A DNA stretch of 37,778 nucleotides from Lysobacter sp. A03 (GTDB taxonomy: Bacteria > Pseudomonadota > Gammaproteobacteria > Xanthomonadales > Xanthomonadaceae). The notes beneath the pieces were generated by a model. It was given only the letters and a program-made list of their open reading frames with translations, made no database searches and was not told where the DNA came from. Shown here in pieces: positions 1 to 7,863 of the stretch. The DNA lies in the NCBI RefSeq assembly GCF_000855665.1, contig NZ_JXSS01000003.1, positions 1 through 37,778 of the forward strand, read 5' to 3'. The position numbers were made by a program, and so were the translations under genes. Positions within the stretch are counted from its first letter, which is position 1, and each line of letters opens with the position of its first letter.

Positions 1-1
1 C

Positions 2-418
2 GGGCGCACCGACAGCCGGGACAGCTTGCGCAACTTCGAGGGCCTGCATGCCATCGGCAGCAAGGTGCAGCTGGATATCCGCCGCGACGGCACGCCGCTG
101 CGGCTGACCGCCACCCTGAAGGAACAGCCGCGCGCACTCGACGGCGCCAGCCTGGATCCGCGGCTTTCCGGCGCTGGTTTCAGCGAACTGCCGGAGCGCC
201 TGCGTCAGGCCGGCGTGTCCGGCGTCCTGGTCGAGTCGGTCGCCCAGGGCAGTCGCGCCGCGGCCAGTGGCATGCGCGAGGGTGATGTGGTGATGGCTTC
301 CAGCGCCGGCGCGTTCGAGGATCTGGCCGGCTTCCGCGCGGGCTTCACACGACCTCCTGCACAGTTGGTTTTGCAGATCGTTCGCGGCAATCAACGCGGT
401 GTGCTGCAGATGCAATAA
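2..418 (+). CDS. HtrA/DegQ-type periplasmic serine protease, C-terminal part
   Basis: Only the last about 138 residues are in the window; the frame is open from base 2 and the true start lies upstream. The visible part covers the end of one PDZ domain (SKVQLDIRRDG) and a complete-looking second PDZ domain (GVSGVLVESVAQGSRAAASG followed by REGDVV). In DegP/DegQ/MucD proteases these PDZ domains bind substrate C-termini and gate the trypsin-like domain, acting on misfolded envelope proteins in the periplasm. The catalytic His-Asp-Ser domain is outside the window, so activity cannot be judged here. The stop is 31 bases before the DUF883 gene, which suggests shared transcription with the small envelope proteins downstream. 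Confidence 0.85.
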   Translation, partial: GRTDSRDSLRNFEGLHAIGSKVQLDIRRDGTPLRLTATLKEQPRALDGASLDPRLSGAGFSELPERLRQAGVSGVLVESVAQGSRAAASGMREGDVVMASSAGAFEDLAGFRAGFTRPPAQLVLQIVRGNQRGVLQMQ

Positions 419-449
419 ATCCCAAGATCCCCCATCAGGAGCGATAGCA

Positions 450-851
450 ATGAATCCGACCGATACCACCGCCAACAATCCGTCCAGCACCCTCGGCACC
501 AATCCGACCCAGTCGGTGAAGTCCAACCTCGGCGAGGCCGGCAACCACCTCAAGCAGGCGGCCCAGCACACCGGCGAGACATTGAAGGGCGCGGCCAGCG
601 CTGCCGGCGAAGAGCTCCGCTCCGGCCAGACCAGCATCAAGTCCGAGCTGTCCGAGAGCGCATCGGCAACCAGGAAGGCCGCGGGCGATGTCGCCGGCGC
701 CGCGCGTGAACAGGCCGACGAGTTGATGGAGAAAGGCCGCGACCTGCTGGACAGCGCGTCGGAGTTGATCCGCGAGCGTCCGATGGCCGCCTTCGGTGCC
801 GCTCTCGCCGCCGGCTGGGTGCTTGCCAAGCTCACCCGCAACAACGACTAA
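450..851 (+). CDS. DUF883 / ElaB-YqjD-like membrane-anchored protein
   Basis: 133 residues. Residues 1-100 are hydrophilic, Ala-, Glu-, Lys- and Ser-rich and predicted amphipathic helix, with repeated AA and GE spacing (KGAASAAGEEL, AGDVAGAAREQADEL). The C-terminal end (RERPMAAFGAALAAGWVLAK) is the single membrane segment typical of the DUF883 family, followed by a short charged tail. In E. coli, ElaB, YqjD and YgaM of this family are tail-anchored inner-membrane proteins that bind ribosomes in stationary phase. Start chosen at the ATG preceded by AGGAG (436-440); an upstream extension from 399 has no ribosome site and a non-family sequence. It lies directly before a YqjE-like gene, the usual yqjD-yqjE arrangement. 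Confidence 0.85.
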   Translation: MNPTDTTANNPSSTLGTNPTQSVKSNLGEAGNHLKQAAQHTGETLKGAASAAGEELRSGQTSIKSELSESASATRKAAGDVAGAAREQADELMEKGRDLLDSASELIRERPMAAFGAALAAGWVLAKLTRNND

Positions 852-860
852 GCCGCCGCG

Positions 861-1412
861 ATGCAAAGCCACGGCGAAGACGAGCGGCGTCAGGATGATC
901 CACCCGTGGCCGATGAGCTGCGGGAGGCTTTGCGCCAGATCGGCCAGACCGGTCAGGCGAGCCTCTCCGCAGTAGGGGATACGGCCAAGGCACTGCGTGC
1001 ACTGGTGGCGGCGGATGTGTCGCTGGCACGCAGCGCCTTGGGCCGCACCCTGGCGATGAGCGGGGTGGCGATCGTTTGCGGGGCCACCGCGTGGCTGTTC
1101 CTGATGGGCGCCCTGGTGGTGTTCCTCAACGGTGCCACTGTGCTGACCTGGACTGCCGCGCTGCTCATCCCGGCGGCCTTGAGCCTGGTGGCGGCCAGCA
1201 TTGCCACATGGGCTGCCGTCCACTACTTCGGACATACCCGTCTGGATGCAACCCGACGCCAACTTGCCAGACTCGGGATCGGCGAACTTTCTGACGTGAT
1301 GCCGTCCCCGGATTCAGCCGAGTGCGCGCGCGATGCGGAGTCCGCGAATGATGAGAAGCGACGTGCCGTGAAGCAGGCACAGGAAGTGTCCACCGGGCAG
1401 CCAGGTTCGTGA
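861..1412 (+). CDS. Phage-holin-family / YqjE-like membrane protein
   Basis: 183 residues. The N-terminal about 70 residues are hydrophilic and helical. Two hydrophobic helices follow at about residues 71-95 (VAIVCGATAWLFLMGALVVF) and 100-125 (TAALLIPAALSLVAASIATW), then a basic and acidic cytoplasmic tail. This is the layout of the YqjE / holin-3 superfamily; despite the name there is no phage gene nearby, so a lysis role is unlikely. It starts 9 bases after the DUF883 stop, so the two are almost certainly co-transcribed. The biochemical function is unknown in the family; association with stress adaptation comes from the YqjD partner only. Confidence 0.75.
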   Translation: MQSHGEDERRQDDPPVADELREALRQIGQTGQASLSAVGDTAKALRALVAADVSLARSALGRTLAMSGVAIVCGATAWLFLMGALVVFLNGATVLTWTAALLIPAALSLVAASIATWAAVHYFGHTRLDATRRQLARLGIGELSDVMPSPDSAECARDAESANDEKRRAVKQAQEVSTGQPGS

Positions 1413-1515
1413 ACTGCGTGCCGGGCTGCTGGGACCGGGGTACTTCGGCAGGCTTCACTTCTGCGGAGAGCCGCCCGTATGTGTCGCAATGCCGTGACGG
1501 CGCAGGGAACGAACG

Positions 1516-2013
1516 ATGAACTTCGAAAAGCTCAAGAACAAGGTCGATCAGGCAGAGAACACGTTGGAGGCCAACGAGCGCCGGGTCGGCGCGGACCTGC
1601 GCCAACTCAAGGACTCTTGGCGGGCACTGTGGTCGCCGGGCCGGATTATCGTGGTCGGAATGGCAAGCGGGTTCCTGATCGGGCGCGCTGAACCATTGCA
1701 GACAGTGGCCCGCAGCGGCGGCTTGCTGCGCATGAGCAGCACGCTGATGAGCTTGTTTTCCGGGGTGACGGCCGCTTCCGCGGCAAGCGATGCAGAGGAT
1801 GCAGAGGATGCGGAGGAAGCGGTCGAGGAGAAAGCCCGACGATCCGGTTTGGCCGATGACCCCGCTGCTGCACCCGCGCCCCGGGTTGCGGCGAGCGCCG
1901 ATTCGGCACGCCGTCAGCGACGCCAGTTGCCCCCTGACACCAACGACAGCGCGGCACAGGACTATCTGGAGCGGTTGGCCTCCGCCGCCCGCCAAGCGGG
2001 AGGCAACGGCTGA
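1516..2013 (+). CDS. Hypothetical protein, third member of the YqjD/YqjE-type set
   Basis: 165 residues, not matched to a named family with confidence. The first 40 residues are charged and helical (MNFEKLKNKVDQAENTLEAN). A short, weakly hydrophobic stretch lies at about 45-60 (IIVVGMASGFLIG) and another at about 70-90. A strongly acidic stretch built from three DAE units follows near residues 92-100, and the C-terminus is Ala-, Arg- and Pro-rich and probably disordered. By position it corresponds to the third gene of yqjD-yqjE-yqjK clusters, but no clear sequence support for YqjK is visible. The start is the ATG after a GGAACGAACG leader; the next gene begins 2 bases after the stop. Confidence 0.6.
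   Translation: MNFEKLKNKVDQAENTLEANERRVGADLRQLKDSWRALWSPGRIIVVGMASGFLIGRAEPLQTVARSGGLLRMSSTLMSLFSGVTAASAASDAEDAEDAEEAVEEKARRSGLADDPAAAPAPRVAASADSARRQRRQLPPDTNDSAAQDYLERLASAARQAGGNG
1789..1815 (+). repeat. Three tandem 9-bp units coding Asp-Ala-Glu
   Basis: Two identical units gatgcagag (1789-1797, 1798-1806) and one single-base variant gatgcggag (1807-1815) lie in frame in the hypothetical gene at 1516-2013. Copy-number change would keep the reading frame and alter only the length of an acidic linker. Confidence 0.8.
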
Positions 2014-2015
2014 AC

Positions 2016-3182
2016 ATGGCGGCAGGGCCTGCGGACCCCGGCTCACCTTCCACCCAGGGTGATCCGTCCCTACCGCTCCCTGCCACCGTGGAAGGCGACG
2101 CGGCGGCGTTGGCCGGCGATGAGGATCCGCCGCTTTCCGCGGTGCGTCCGCGGGCATCCCACGCGCTCAACCTCCTCGCCACGCTCGCGGTGGGCTACAC
2201 GCTCTGGAAGGCGCAGGGGGTAGTCCTGCCCATTCTGCTGGGGATGTTCTTCGCCCTGATCGGCAACCCCATCATCCGCGGCCTGCGGCGCCTGCATCTG
2301 CCGCGCGTGCTCGGCGCAACGATCGTTTTGCTGGGCGGTCTCGCCGCCACTGTCGCGCTGGGCTACCAACTGGCCCAGCCAGCCGCCGAGTGGGCGCGCC
2401 AGGTGCCCAAGGAGCTGAGCCGGCTGGCGCCGAAATTGCGCCAGATGAGCAAGCCGGTGCACGCCGCCAGTGAAGCGGCGGAGAGCATCGCGCGCGCCAC
2501 CGAGTCCGGCGATGGCAAGAAAGTCAACGTCGTCCGGACCGAGGTCAACGATCCCTACAAGTCGCTGACTGCCACGCCCATGATGCTGACCTCCCTGCTG
2601 GCGGTCGTCCTGCTGACCTTCTTCTTCATGGTCTACGGCGAAAACCTGCAACGCAACGCGATATCGCTCTTGCCCAGTCGCCAGCAAAAGCGCGTCACCG
2701 TGGAGATCATGCAATCCATCGAGCGCGAGATCTCGCGCTACGTGCTCACCATCAGTGCGATCAACCTGCTACTCGGCCTGGCGCTGGCGGGATCGTTCTA
2801 TCTGCTTGGCGTCCCGTTGGCCGAAGCCCTTCTGTGGGGCACCATGGCGGCAGTGCTCAACTTCGCCCCCTACGTCGGGCCGTTGATGGGCATCATCATC
2901 ATGTTGCTGATGGGCTTCGTGGCCTTCGACGAGGCCTGGATGTCGCTGGTGCCCGCCGGTATCTACCTCGCCCTGCACACGGTGGAGGGCCAGATCCTGA
3001 CTCCGGTCATCCTGGGTCGGCAGATGCGGCTCTCGCCGCTGGTGCTGATCATGGCGCTGATGGCATTCGGCTCGCTGTGGGGCATCGTCGGCCTGCTGCT
3101 GGCGGTACCCTTGCTGGTCTGCGTGAAAATCAGCCTGTCCCGCATCGAGGGCTTGGAAGGCTGGGCGCGTCTGCTGGAATGA
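2016..3182 (+). CDS. AI-2E family (PerM/TqsA-like) transporter
   Basis: 388 residues, a normal length for the family. After a hydrophilic N-terminus of about 45 residues there are membrane helices near 48-95 (NLLATLAVGYTLWKAQGVVL; GATIVLLGGLAATVALGYQL), a soluble helical insertion at about 110-185, and a long hydrophobic C-terminal half with the conserved block LNFAPYVGPLMGI and the ending motif LILMALMAFGSLWGIVGLLLAVP-type (two segments). Family members export or exchange small molecules (AI-2, Na+/H+ in some); the substrate cannot be read from sequence. It sits 2 bases after the preceding stop, so it is the last gene of the DUF883/YqjE operon. Confidence 0.88.
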   Translation: MAAGPADPGSPSTQGDPSLPLPATVEGDAAALAGDEDPPLSAVRPRASHALNLLATLAVGYTLWKAQGVVLPILLGMFFALIGNPIIRGLRRLHLPRVLGATIVLLGGLAATVALGYQLAQPAAEWARQVPKELSRLAPKLRQMSKPVHAASEAAESIARATESGDGKKVNVVRTEVNDPYKSLTATPMMLTSLLAVVLLTFFFMVYGENLQRNAISLLPSRQQKRVTVEIMQSIEREISRYVLTISAINLLLGLALAGSFYLLGVPLAEALLWGTMAAVLNFAPYVGPLMGIIIMLLMGFVAFDEAWMSLVPAGIYLALHTVEGQILTPVILGRQMRLSPLVLIMALMAFGSLWGIVGLLLAVPLLVCVKISLSRIEGLEGWARLLE

Positions 3183-3213
3183 TCGGCGTTTTTCGACGGG
3201 CTAGAATGACCGC

Positions 3214-3945
3214 GTGAACTTTCCCGTCCGCGCCATCACCCTCGACCTTGACGACACGATCTGGCCCATCGCGCCGGCCATCGTGGGTGCGGAAGCCGCA
3301 TTGGAGGCGTGGATGGCGGAAAACGCACCACGTGCGGCCCGGATGTGGCCGCCCAGCGAGCGCCAGCGGCTGCGTGAGCTGGCCAACAGCGAGCGTCCGC
3401 GACTTGCCCACGACATGACCGCGCAGCGCCAGTGGATGATCGAACGCATGCTGGTGCTCGCCGACGAAGACGTCGATCTGGCTGATTCGGCCTATGACGC
3501 GTACTTCGCCGCCCGCTGCGATGTCGAGCACTACCCCGACAGCGTCGCCGCGCTGGAACGCCTGGCGGCAAGGGTCCCGCTGGCAGCCGTCAGCAACGGC
3601 AACGCCTGTCTGGACACCATCGGCCTGATGCACCTGTTCCGGTTCCAGCTCGGCGCCCGCGAACACGGTGCCGCCAAGCCGGACGCGAGCATTTTCCACG
3701 CCGCCTGCGAGCGTCTCGGTCTACCCCGCGACCAAGTCCTGCACGTCGGGGACGATCCCTATATGGACGTGATCGGCGCACGCCGGGCCGGCCTGCGCGC
3801 CTGCTGGATCAACCGCCCCGACGAGCGCGGCCGGTCCCAGCCGTGGCCCGATGCTCGGCCTTGTCCCGACCTCGAATTTCCCACACTTGCCGCGTTGGCC
3901 GACTGGCTCGACGCAGCACACTCCAAGGAGTCGATCCGCCAATGA
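3214..3945 (+). CDS. HAD-superfamily hydrolase (subfamily IA)
   Basis: 243 residues. HAD motif I is ITLDLDDTIW, with nucleophile Asp11 and acid/base Asp13. Motif II is in AVSNGN, motif III is the Lys of AAKPD, and motif IV is HVGDDPYMD. The cap between motifs I and II is helical, as in phosphoglycolate phosphatase-like and YigB-like enzymes. It is a cytoplasmic phosphatase acting on a small phosphorylated substrate that cannot be specified. The start is a GTG; no in-frame ATG gives a full motif I. The stop overlaps the start of the aminopeptidase gene by 4 bases (ATGA at 3942-3945), indicating translational coupling. Confidence 0.88.
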   Translation: MNFPVRAITLDLDDTIWPIAPAIVGAEAALEAWMAENAPRAARMWPPSERQRLRELANSERPRLAHDMTAQRQWMIERMLVLADEDVDLADSAYDAYFAARCDVEHYPDSVAALERLAARVPLAAVSNGNACLDTIGLMHLFRFQLGAREHGAAKPDASIFHAACERLGLPRDQVLHVGDDPYMDVIGARRAGLRACWINRPDERGRSQPWPDARPCPDLEFPTLAALADWLDAAHSKESIRQ

Positions 3946-5315
3946 GTCTGCCGTCTGGCTTTACCGATGCCACCGCCGATGCCCTGCCCCTGCACATCGT
4001 CAGCCCCCACGGGCTGCAGCAGTGGCGCGCGGCGCAACCACCGGAGCATGGCAAATGGCTGGACGCGCAGGCGTTCGATGCCAGCGCCGGTTCGGTGGTG
4101 TTGCTGTCAGCGGAGGATGGCAGCATCGCCGGCGCCGTGATCGGCGTGGCCGACCGGGTCGACCCCTATTGCTACGCCCATGCGCCTTTTGCACTGCCCG
4201 CAGGCACTGTCTGGAAGCCCGCGGAAGCGCTGGATCCGGCAGACGCCACCCACCTGCAAGTGGGCTGGGGGCTGGGAAGCTACCGGTTCTCCCGCTACCG
4301 AAAGCCCAAGCGCGCACCGGCCGAGCTCGCGGCGGCTCCGACGCAGGAAGTGTGTGATGTCATCGCTGCGTGCCTGCGGGTGCGCGACTGGGTCACCACG
4401 CCCACCGAAGAAATGGGACCGCAGCAGCTGGAAGATGCCGCGCGCGGCCTTGCCGAGAGTCACGGCGCCGAGCTTGAAGTGGTTGCCGGCGACGCCCTGC
4501 TGGAGCAGAACTTTCCCACCATCCACGCCGTGGGCCGCACATCCCATCGGGCACCCCGCCTGATCGCCCTGCGCTGGGGCAAGCCTGAACACCCGCACCT
4601 GGCCCTGGTCGGCAAGGGCGTGTGCTTCGACACCGGCGGGCTGGACATGAAGGCCGCCGAGGGCATGCGCAACATGAAGAAGGACATGGGCGGCGCGGCG
4701 CACGCGCTCGCGTTGGCCGGGCTGGTGATGGCGCAGGCCTTGCCGGTCCAGCTGACCGTGCTGGTGGCGGCAGTGGAGAACGCGGTCGGCCCCGATTCCT
4801 TCCGTCCCGGCGACGTCATCACCACACGCAAGGGCATCACGGTGGAAGTGGACAACACCGACGCCGAAGGCCGGCTGGTGCTGTGCGATGCGCTGGCCTA
4901 CGCCTGCGAGCAGCACCCCGACACGATCATCGATTTCGCGACCCTCACCGGCGCCGCCCGCGTAGCCCTCGGCCCGGACCTGCCGGCGCTGTTCGCCAAC
5001 GACGATACGCTCGCCCGGCAGTGGCTCGACGCCGGCGAGGCGACCCGTGATCCGGTCTGGCGCATGCCGCTGTGGCGCCCCTACCTGCGCTACCTGGACA
5101 GCAGCATTGCCGACATCGCCAACGCCGGTTCGCGCATGGCCGGCTCGGTGACGGCTGCGCTCTACCTGGAGCGTTTCATCAGCGAGGGCCAGAAGTGGGC
5201 TCACCTGGATGTCTACGCGTGGAACGACAAGGACCGCCCGGGACGCCCGGCCGGCGGCGAGGCGCTCGCGCTGCGCTCGGCTTGGATGATGCTCAAGGCC
5301 CGCTACAACAGCTGA
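3942..5315 (+). CDS. Leucyl aminopeptidase family protein (peptidase M17)
   Basis: 457 residues, shorter than E. coli PepA (about 500) because the N-terminal domain is smaller. The catalytic domain is complete: VGKGVCFDTGGLDMK (Lys225 and Asp230 as metal ligands), a second Lys/Asp region (NMKKDMGGAA), and the family signature NTDAEGRL at 305-312 with metal ligands Asp307 and Glu309 and the catalytic Arg311. It releases N-terminal amino acids from peptides in the cytoplasm using two metal ions. The start ATG is preceded by AAGGAG (3925-3930) inside the HAD gene. The 3' end faces the anti-sigma gene, with a hairpin between them. Confidence 0.93.
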   Translation: MSLPSGFTDATADALPLHIVSPHGLQQWRAAQPPEHGKWLDAQAFDASAGSVVLLSAEDGSIAGAVIGVADRVDPYCYAHAPFALPAGTVWKPAEALDPADATHLQVGWGLGSYRFSRYRKPKRAPAELAAAPTQEVCDVIAACLRVRDWVTTPTEEMGPQQLEDAARGLAESHGAELEVVAGDALLEQNFPTIHAVGRTSHRAPRLIALRWGKPEHPHLALVGKGVCFDTGGLDMKAAEGMRNMKKDMGGAAHALALAGLVMAQALPVQLTVLVAAVENAVGPDSFRPGDVITTRKGITVEVDNTDAEGRLVLCDALAYACEQHPDTIIDFATLTGAARVALGPDLPALFANDDTLARQWLDAGEATRDPVWRMPLWRPYLRYLDSSIADIANAGSRMAGSVTAALYLERFISEGQKWAHLDVYAWNDKDRPGRPAGGEALALRSAWMMLKARYNS

Positions 5316-5331
5316 GTAACCACTGATTGCG

Positions 5332-5363
5332 GCCGGATGCCCCCTTGACTGGGGTCATCCGGC
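5332..5363. terminator. Hairpin between convergent genes (candidate bidirectional terminator)
   Basis: GCCGGATG (5332-5339) pairs with CATCCGGC (5356-5363), and CCCC (5341-5344) with GGGG (5351-5354) around a 6-base loop, with one C/T mismatch. It includes the stop codon of the anti-sigma gene. There is no T-run on either side, so intrinsic termination is not certain. Confidence 0.5.
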
Positions 5364-6101
5364 GCTGCGCAACAACGGCGCCAACTGCCGCATCCGCGCT
5401 TGCGTGGCCGGTCCGACCAGGGCGAAGGCGGTCGTGCCCTCCGCCCAGTACTGCGCGAGCAGACGCCCATCACGGCGCTCGCCCTGTTTGAAGCGCTCGC
5501 TGCGTGGACGCAGATACAGGCCGATGCGGGCGCCATCAGCATCAGCGTATACCAGCATCGCCGCCGCACCTTCCGGGGTCGACAGCATCCGTCCCCCCTG
5601 CAGGCGGAAGCCCTGCGATCGCAGGTCCGGCGCGTCACCGGCGGCACCGAAGTGCGCCTGCAACCAGCCCTGCAATTGGTCACGATCGCCGGTATCGAAT
5701 TCCAACGGGACGCTCACGTCGGCAAACAGCCGATAGGCCGTCACAGCGTCGGCCATCGGCAGACTCTCGCTGGCCATGCGCACCTCGCGCGCCTGCCAGC
5801 CAAGCCCCGTCCCCAGACCCAGTGCAAGCACGCAGCTGGCGACCATGGCCAGGCGCGCCCGGCGCTGCCGGTGCAGCCGGCGCCGGATCTGCTGCGGCGC
5901 CAGCATGGCGTCGGCAGGCACCGTCTCCAACCCGGCCCACGCCGCGCGCAGCGACGCGGCATCGCGCTTCCATCCCGCCACCCGGGCCGCTTGTTGCGGA
6001 TGCTCCTGCAGCCAGTGCTCCAGCGCGCTGACCCGCTCGGCATCCAGGCGTCCATCCACGTAGGCGTGCAGTTCTTCGTCGTCAGGGGGGCGTGCGTTCA
6101 T
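5355..6101 (-). CDS. Transmembrane anti-sigma factor for the adjacent ECF sigma factor
   Basis: 248 residues. Residues 1-80 are a cytoplasmic anti-sigma domain (ELHAYVDGRLDAERVSALE, the RsiW/ChrR-like helical start). One membrane helix lies at about 84-104 (LAMVASCVLALGLGTGLGW), followed by a periplasmic domain of about 140 residues. The zinc HxxxCxxC motif of ZAS-type anti-sigma factors is missing. The only cysteine sits in the membrane helix, so sensing through a periplasmic disulfide is ruled out by sequence. It presumably holds the sigma factor at the membrane until an envelope signal arrives. Its ATG overlaps the sigma stop by 4 bases, so the pair is translationally coupled. The domain order and the context make the assignment firm; the inducing signal is unknown. 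Confidence 0.88.
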   Translation of the reverse strand: MNARPPDDEELHAYVDGRLDAERVSALEHWLQEHPQQAARVAGWKRDAASLRAAWAGLETVPADAMLAPQQIRRRLHRQRRARLAMVASCVLALGLGTGLGWQAREVRMASESLPMADAVTAYRLFADVSVPLEFDTGDRDQLQGWLQAHFGAAGDAPDLRSQGFRLQGGRMLSTPEGAAAMLVYADADGARIGLYLRPRSERFKQGERRDGRLLAQYWAEGTTAFALVGPATQARMRQLAPLLRSAG

Positions 6102-6613
6102 TTGAGTACCCGCAGTACGGCAGAGAGATCGGTGTGGCCTTCATCCATGGTTCGCAACCGGTCGCGGGCACGCGACAGGCGGGACATCACGGTGCCGATC
6201 GGCACGCCCAGCGCATCGGCCGCCTCGCGGTAGGTGAAGCCCTCGATGCTGACCATCATCAGCAAGGCCCGTTGCTCCGTCGGCAGCTGCTCGAACGCGT
6301 CCAGCACCGCGCGACCGTCATGGACCCGCTCAGCCGATGGCGAGCTGGCCTCCTGCTGCGGGGCAACCAATGCCAGCACCCGGTGCCATCGCGCCGCGCG
6401 CCGACGCTCGTCCATGAACTGGCGATACAGGATGGAGAACAGCCAGGCCTGGAGCGCGGCATCCTCGCGGCGGGTGTGCCTCCGCCGCAGTGCCCGCTCC
6501 AGTGTGGACTGCACAAGATCGTCCGCACTGGCCGCATCGGCGGTCAGGGAGCGGGCGAAGCGGCGCAGTCGGGGCAACAGCGCGCGCAGGCGTTCGTCGT
6601 CGAGAGGTTCCAT
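6098..6613 (-). CDS. ECF-type RNA polymerase sigma factor
   Basis: 171 residues, normal for group IV sigma factors. Region 2 is at about 10-75 with LVQSTLERAL and AWLFSILYRQFMDERRR, which contact the -10 element. Region 4 is at about 110-165 with a helix-turn-helix YREAADALGVPIGTVMSRLSR, which contacts the -35 element. The ATG at 6613 is preferred over a GTG at 6622 because the candidate promoter ends at 6639, leaving a leader of only about 10 bases for the GTG. Neither start has a clear Shine-Dalgarno sequence. The gene is divergent from a catalase-like peroxidase and cytochrome b561, the likely regulon core, and is probably autoregulated. Confidence 0.92.
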   Translation of the reverse strand: MEPLDDERLRALLPRLRRFARSLTADAASADDLVQSTLERALRRRHTRREDAALQAWLFSILYRQFMDERRRAARWHRVLALVAPQQEASSPSAERVHDGRAVLDAFEQLPTEQRALLMMVSIEGFTYREAADALGVPIGTVMSRLSRARDRLRTMDEGHTDLSAVLRVLK

Positions 6614-6638
6614 CACAGTCACAGTGGGGCGATACAGG

Positions 6639-6667
6639 TATGACGTACCCAGTAGCGGGATTATTCC
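6639..6667 (-). promoter_or_regulatory. Candidate ECF promoter of the sigma/anti-sigma operon
   Basis: On the minus strand GGAATAA (6667-6661) is followed after 15 bases by CGTCATA (6645-6639). The ATG is 25 bases further on. The same pair occurs on the opposite strand before the peroxidase gene, which is the main support. The -35 half lies inside the short palindrome CGGGAATAATCCCG. Confidence 0.6.
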
Positions 6668-6708
6668 CGTGCCGGCGTAAACAGGGCGGCAGTGGGTTGC
6701 CCGGTGGT

Positions 6709-6736
6709 GGAATAAGTGGCGGCCCCGCGCGTCTCA
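6709..6736 (+). promoter_or_regulatory. Candidate ECF promoter of the peroxidase/cytochrome b561 operon
   Basis: GGAATAA (6709-6715) is followed after 14 bases by CGTCTCA (6730-6736), 26 bases before the peroxidase ATG. It matches the pair before the divergent sigma gene, with a spacer one base shorter. Confidence 0.6.
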
Positions 6737-6762
6737 CCAGTCAATGCACCCCGGACACAGCC

Positions 6763-7863
6763 ATGACTCCCGACTCCCAACCGCCTTCCACTCCGCCGCG
6801 CCGACATCCATGGCTCCCTTTGGCCGGCATCGGCGCCATCGCCCTGCTGGGCGCCGGCGCGTTCGCCTGGTCCGCCGGCGGGATCGGCAGCAGCCAACGC
6901 CTGACATCGCAGACCTTCGTCGACACCATCGAAGCCACCGGGGCGGACCATCCCGGCTATCGCCGCGCACACAGCAAGGGCATCTGCGTGAGTGGCAGCT
7001 TCCAGGGCACCTCCGAGGGAACCGCCCTGTCCACCGCGCGGGCCTTCTCGCAGACGGCCGTGCCCGTGTTGGGCAGGATGTCGATCGGTGGCGGCGACCC
7101 GCATGGCGCCGACGCCTCAGCACGCGTGCGAAGCATGGCTCTGCTGCTCCGCACCGACGACGGCCAGCAGTGGCGGATGGCGATGAACAGCTTTCCGTTC
7201 TTCGGCGCGCGAACGACGGCGGCGTTCCTGGAGCAGACCCGCGCCGGCATTCCGGATCCAGCGACGGGCAAGCCCGACCCGGCGAAAATGGCCGCATTCC
7301 TTGCCAAGTATCCGCAGGCACGCCGCTTCCAGGCGTGGGCCAAATCCGCGCCCTGGTCGGACAGCTGGGCCAACACGGACTACAACGGGGTCCACACCTT
7401 CACCTTCGTCAGCGTCGCCGGCGAGCGCCAGCCGGTACGCTGGTCGATGCGACCGCACGCGCCCTTCGTCGAGATGGACAAGGCGCAGCGCGAGCAGGCC
7501 TCCGCAGACTACCTCGCCGAGGAGCTCGAGCGTCGACTGGCCACCGGCCCGCTGCGCTGGGACATGGTTGTGACACTGCCCGAAGCCGGCGATGCGCTGG
7601 ACGATCCATCGCAACCGTGGCCCGAGGCTCGCCGGGAGATCACGGTCGGCACGCTCAGCCTTGAGCAGGCGCAGCCGCAGGCCACGGGCCCGTGCCGGGA
7701 TGTGAACTTCGATCCTCTGATCCTGCCCACCGGCATTGCCGCGTCGGATGACCCGATCCTGGCCGCCCGCTCTGGCGTATACGCGCAGTCCTTCTTCCGC
7801 CGCGAGCGGGAGATCGCCAGCGGCAAGGCCACCGACGCCACGGGCCAGGGGGTGTCGCCATGA
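6763..7863 (+). CDS. Membrane-anchored catalase-family peroxidase (SrpA-like)
   Basis: 366 residues, a compact catalase fold (monofunctional catalases are 480 or more). An N-terminal signal anchor lies at about 18-40 (WLPLAGIGAIALLGAGAFAW), so the enzyme faces the periplasm. The distal haem side shows RRAHSKGICVSGSF, the equivalent of the catalase R-x-x-H-A-K-G block with the catalytic His. The proximal side shows RSGVYAQSF near the C-terminus, with Tyr as the expected haem ligand. Small catalase-related proteins of this type usually act as peroxidases that need an electron donor. The start is the ATG after the ECF-like promoter; longer frames upstream would run through that promoter. The stop overlaps the cytochrome gene by 4 bases, so the two are coupled. 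Confidence 0.9.
   Translation: MTPDSQPPSTPPRRHPWLPLAGIGAIALLGAGAFAWSAGGIGSSQRLTSQTFVDTIEATGADHPGYRRAHSKGICVSGSFQGTSEGTALSTARAFSQTAVPVLGRMSIGGGDPHGADASARVRSMALLLRTDDGQQWRMAMNSFPFFGARTTAAFLEQTRAGIPDPATGKPDPAKMAAFLAKYPQARRFQAWAKSAPWSDSWANTDYNGVHTFTFVSVAGERQPVRWSMRPHAPFVEMDKAQREQASADYLAEELERRLATGPLRWDMVVTLPEAGDALDDPSQPWPEARREITVGTLSLEQAQPQATGPCRDVNFDPLILPTGIAASDDPILAARSGVYAQSFFRREREIASGKATDATGQGVSP

Noticed and set aside
861-1412. Prophage or lysis cassette suggested by the holin-like gene
   Set aside because: No endolysin, spanin, structural or integrase gene is near; the neighbours fit the chromosomal yqjD-yqjE arrangement.
5404-6233. Open frames on the plus strand opposite the anti-sigma gene
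   Set aside because: They are Arg/Ser/Pro-rich mirror frames without ribosome sites, and the minus-strand gene has clear domain structure.
6614-6622. GTG start at 6622 for the ECF sigma factor
   Set aside because: The candidate -10 ends at 6639, leaving about 10 bases of leader; the ATG at 6613 gives a more usual leader. Neither has a clear ribosome site, so this stays a preference.
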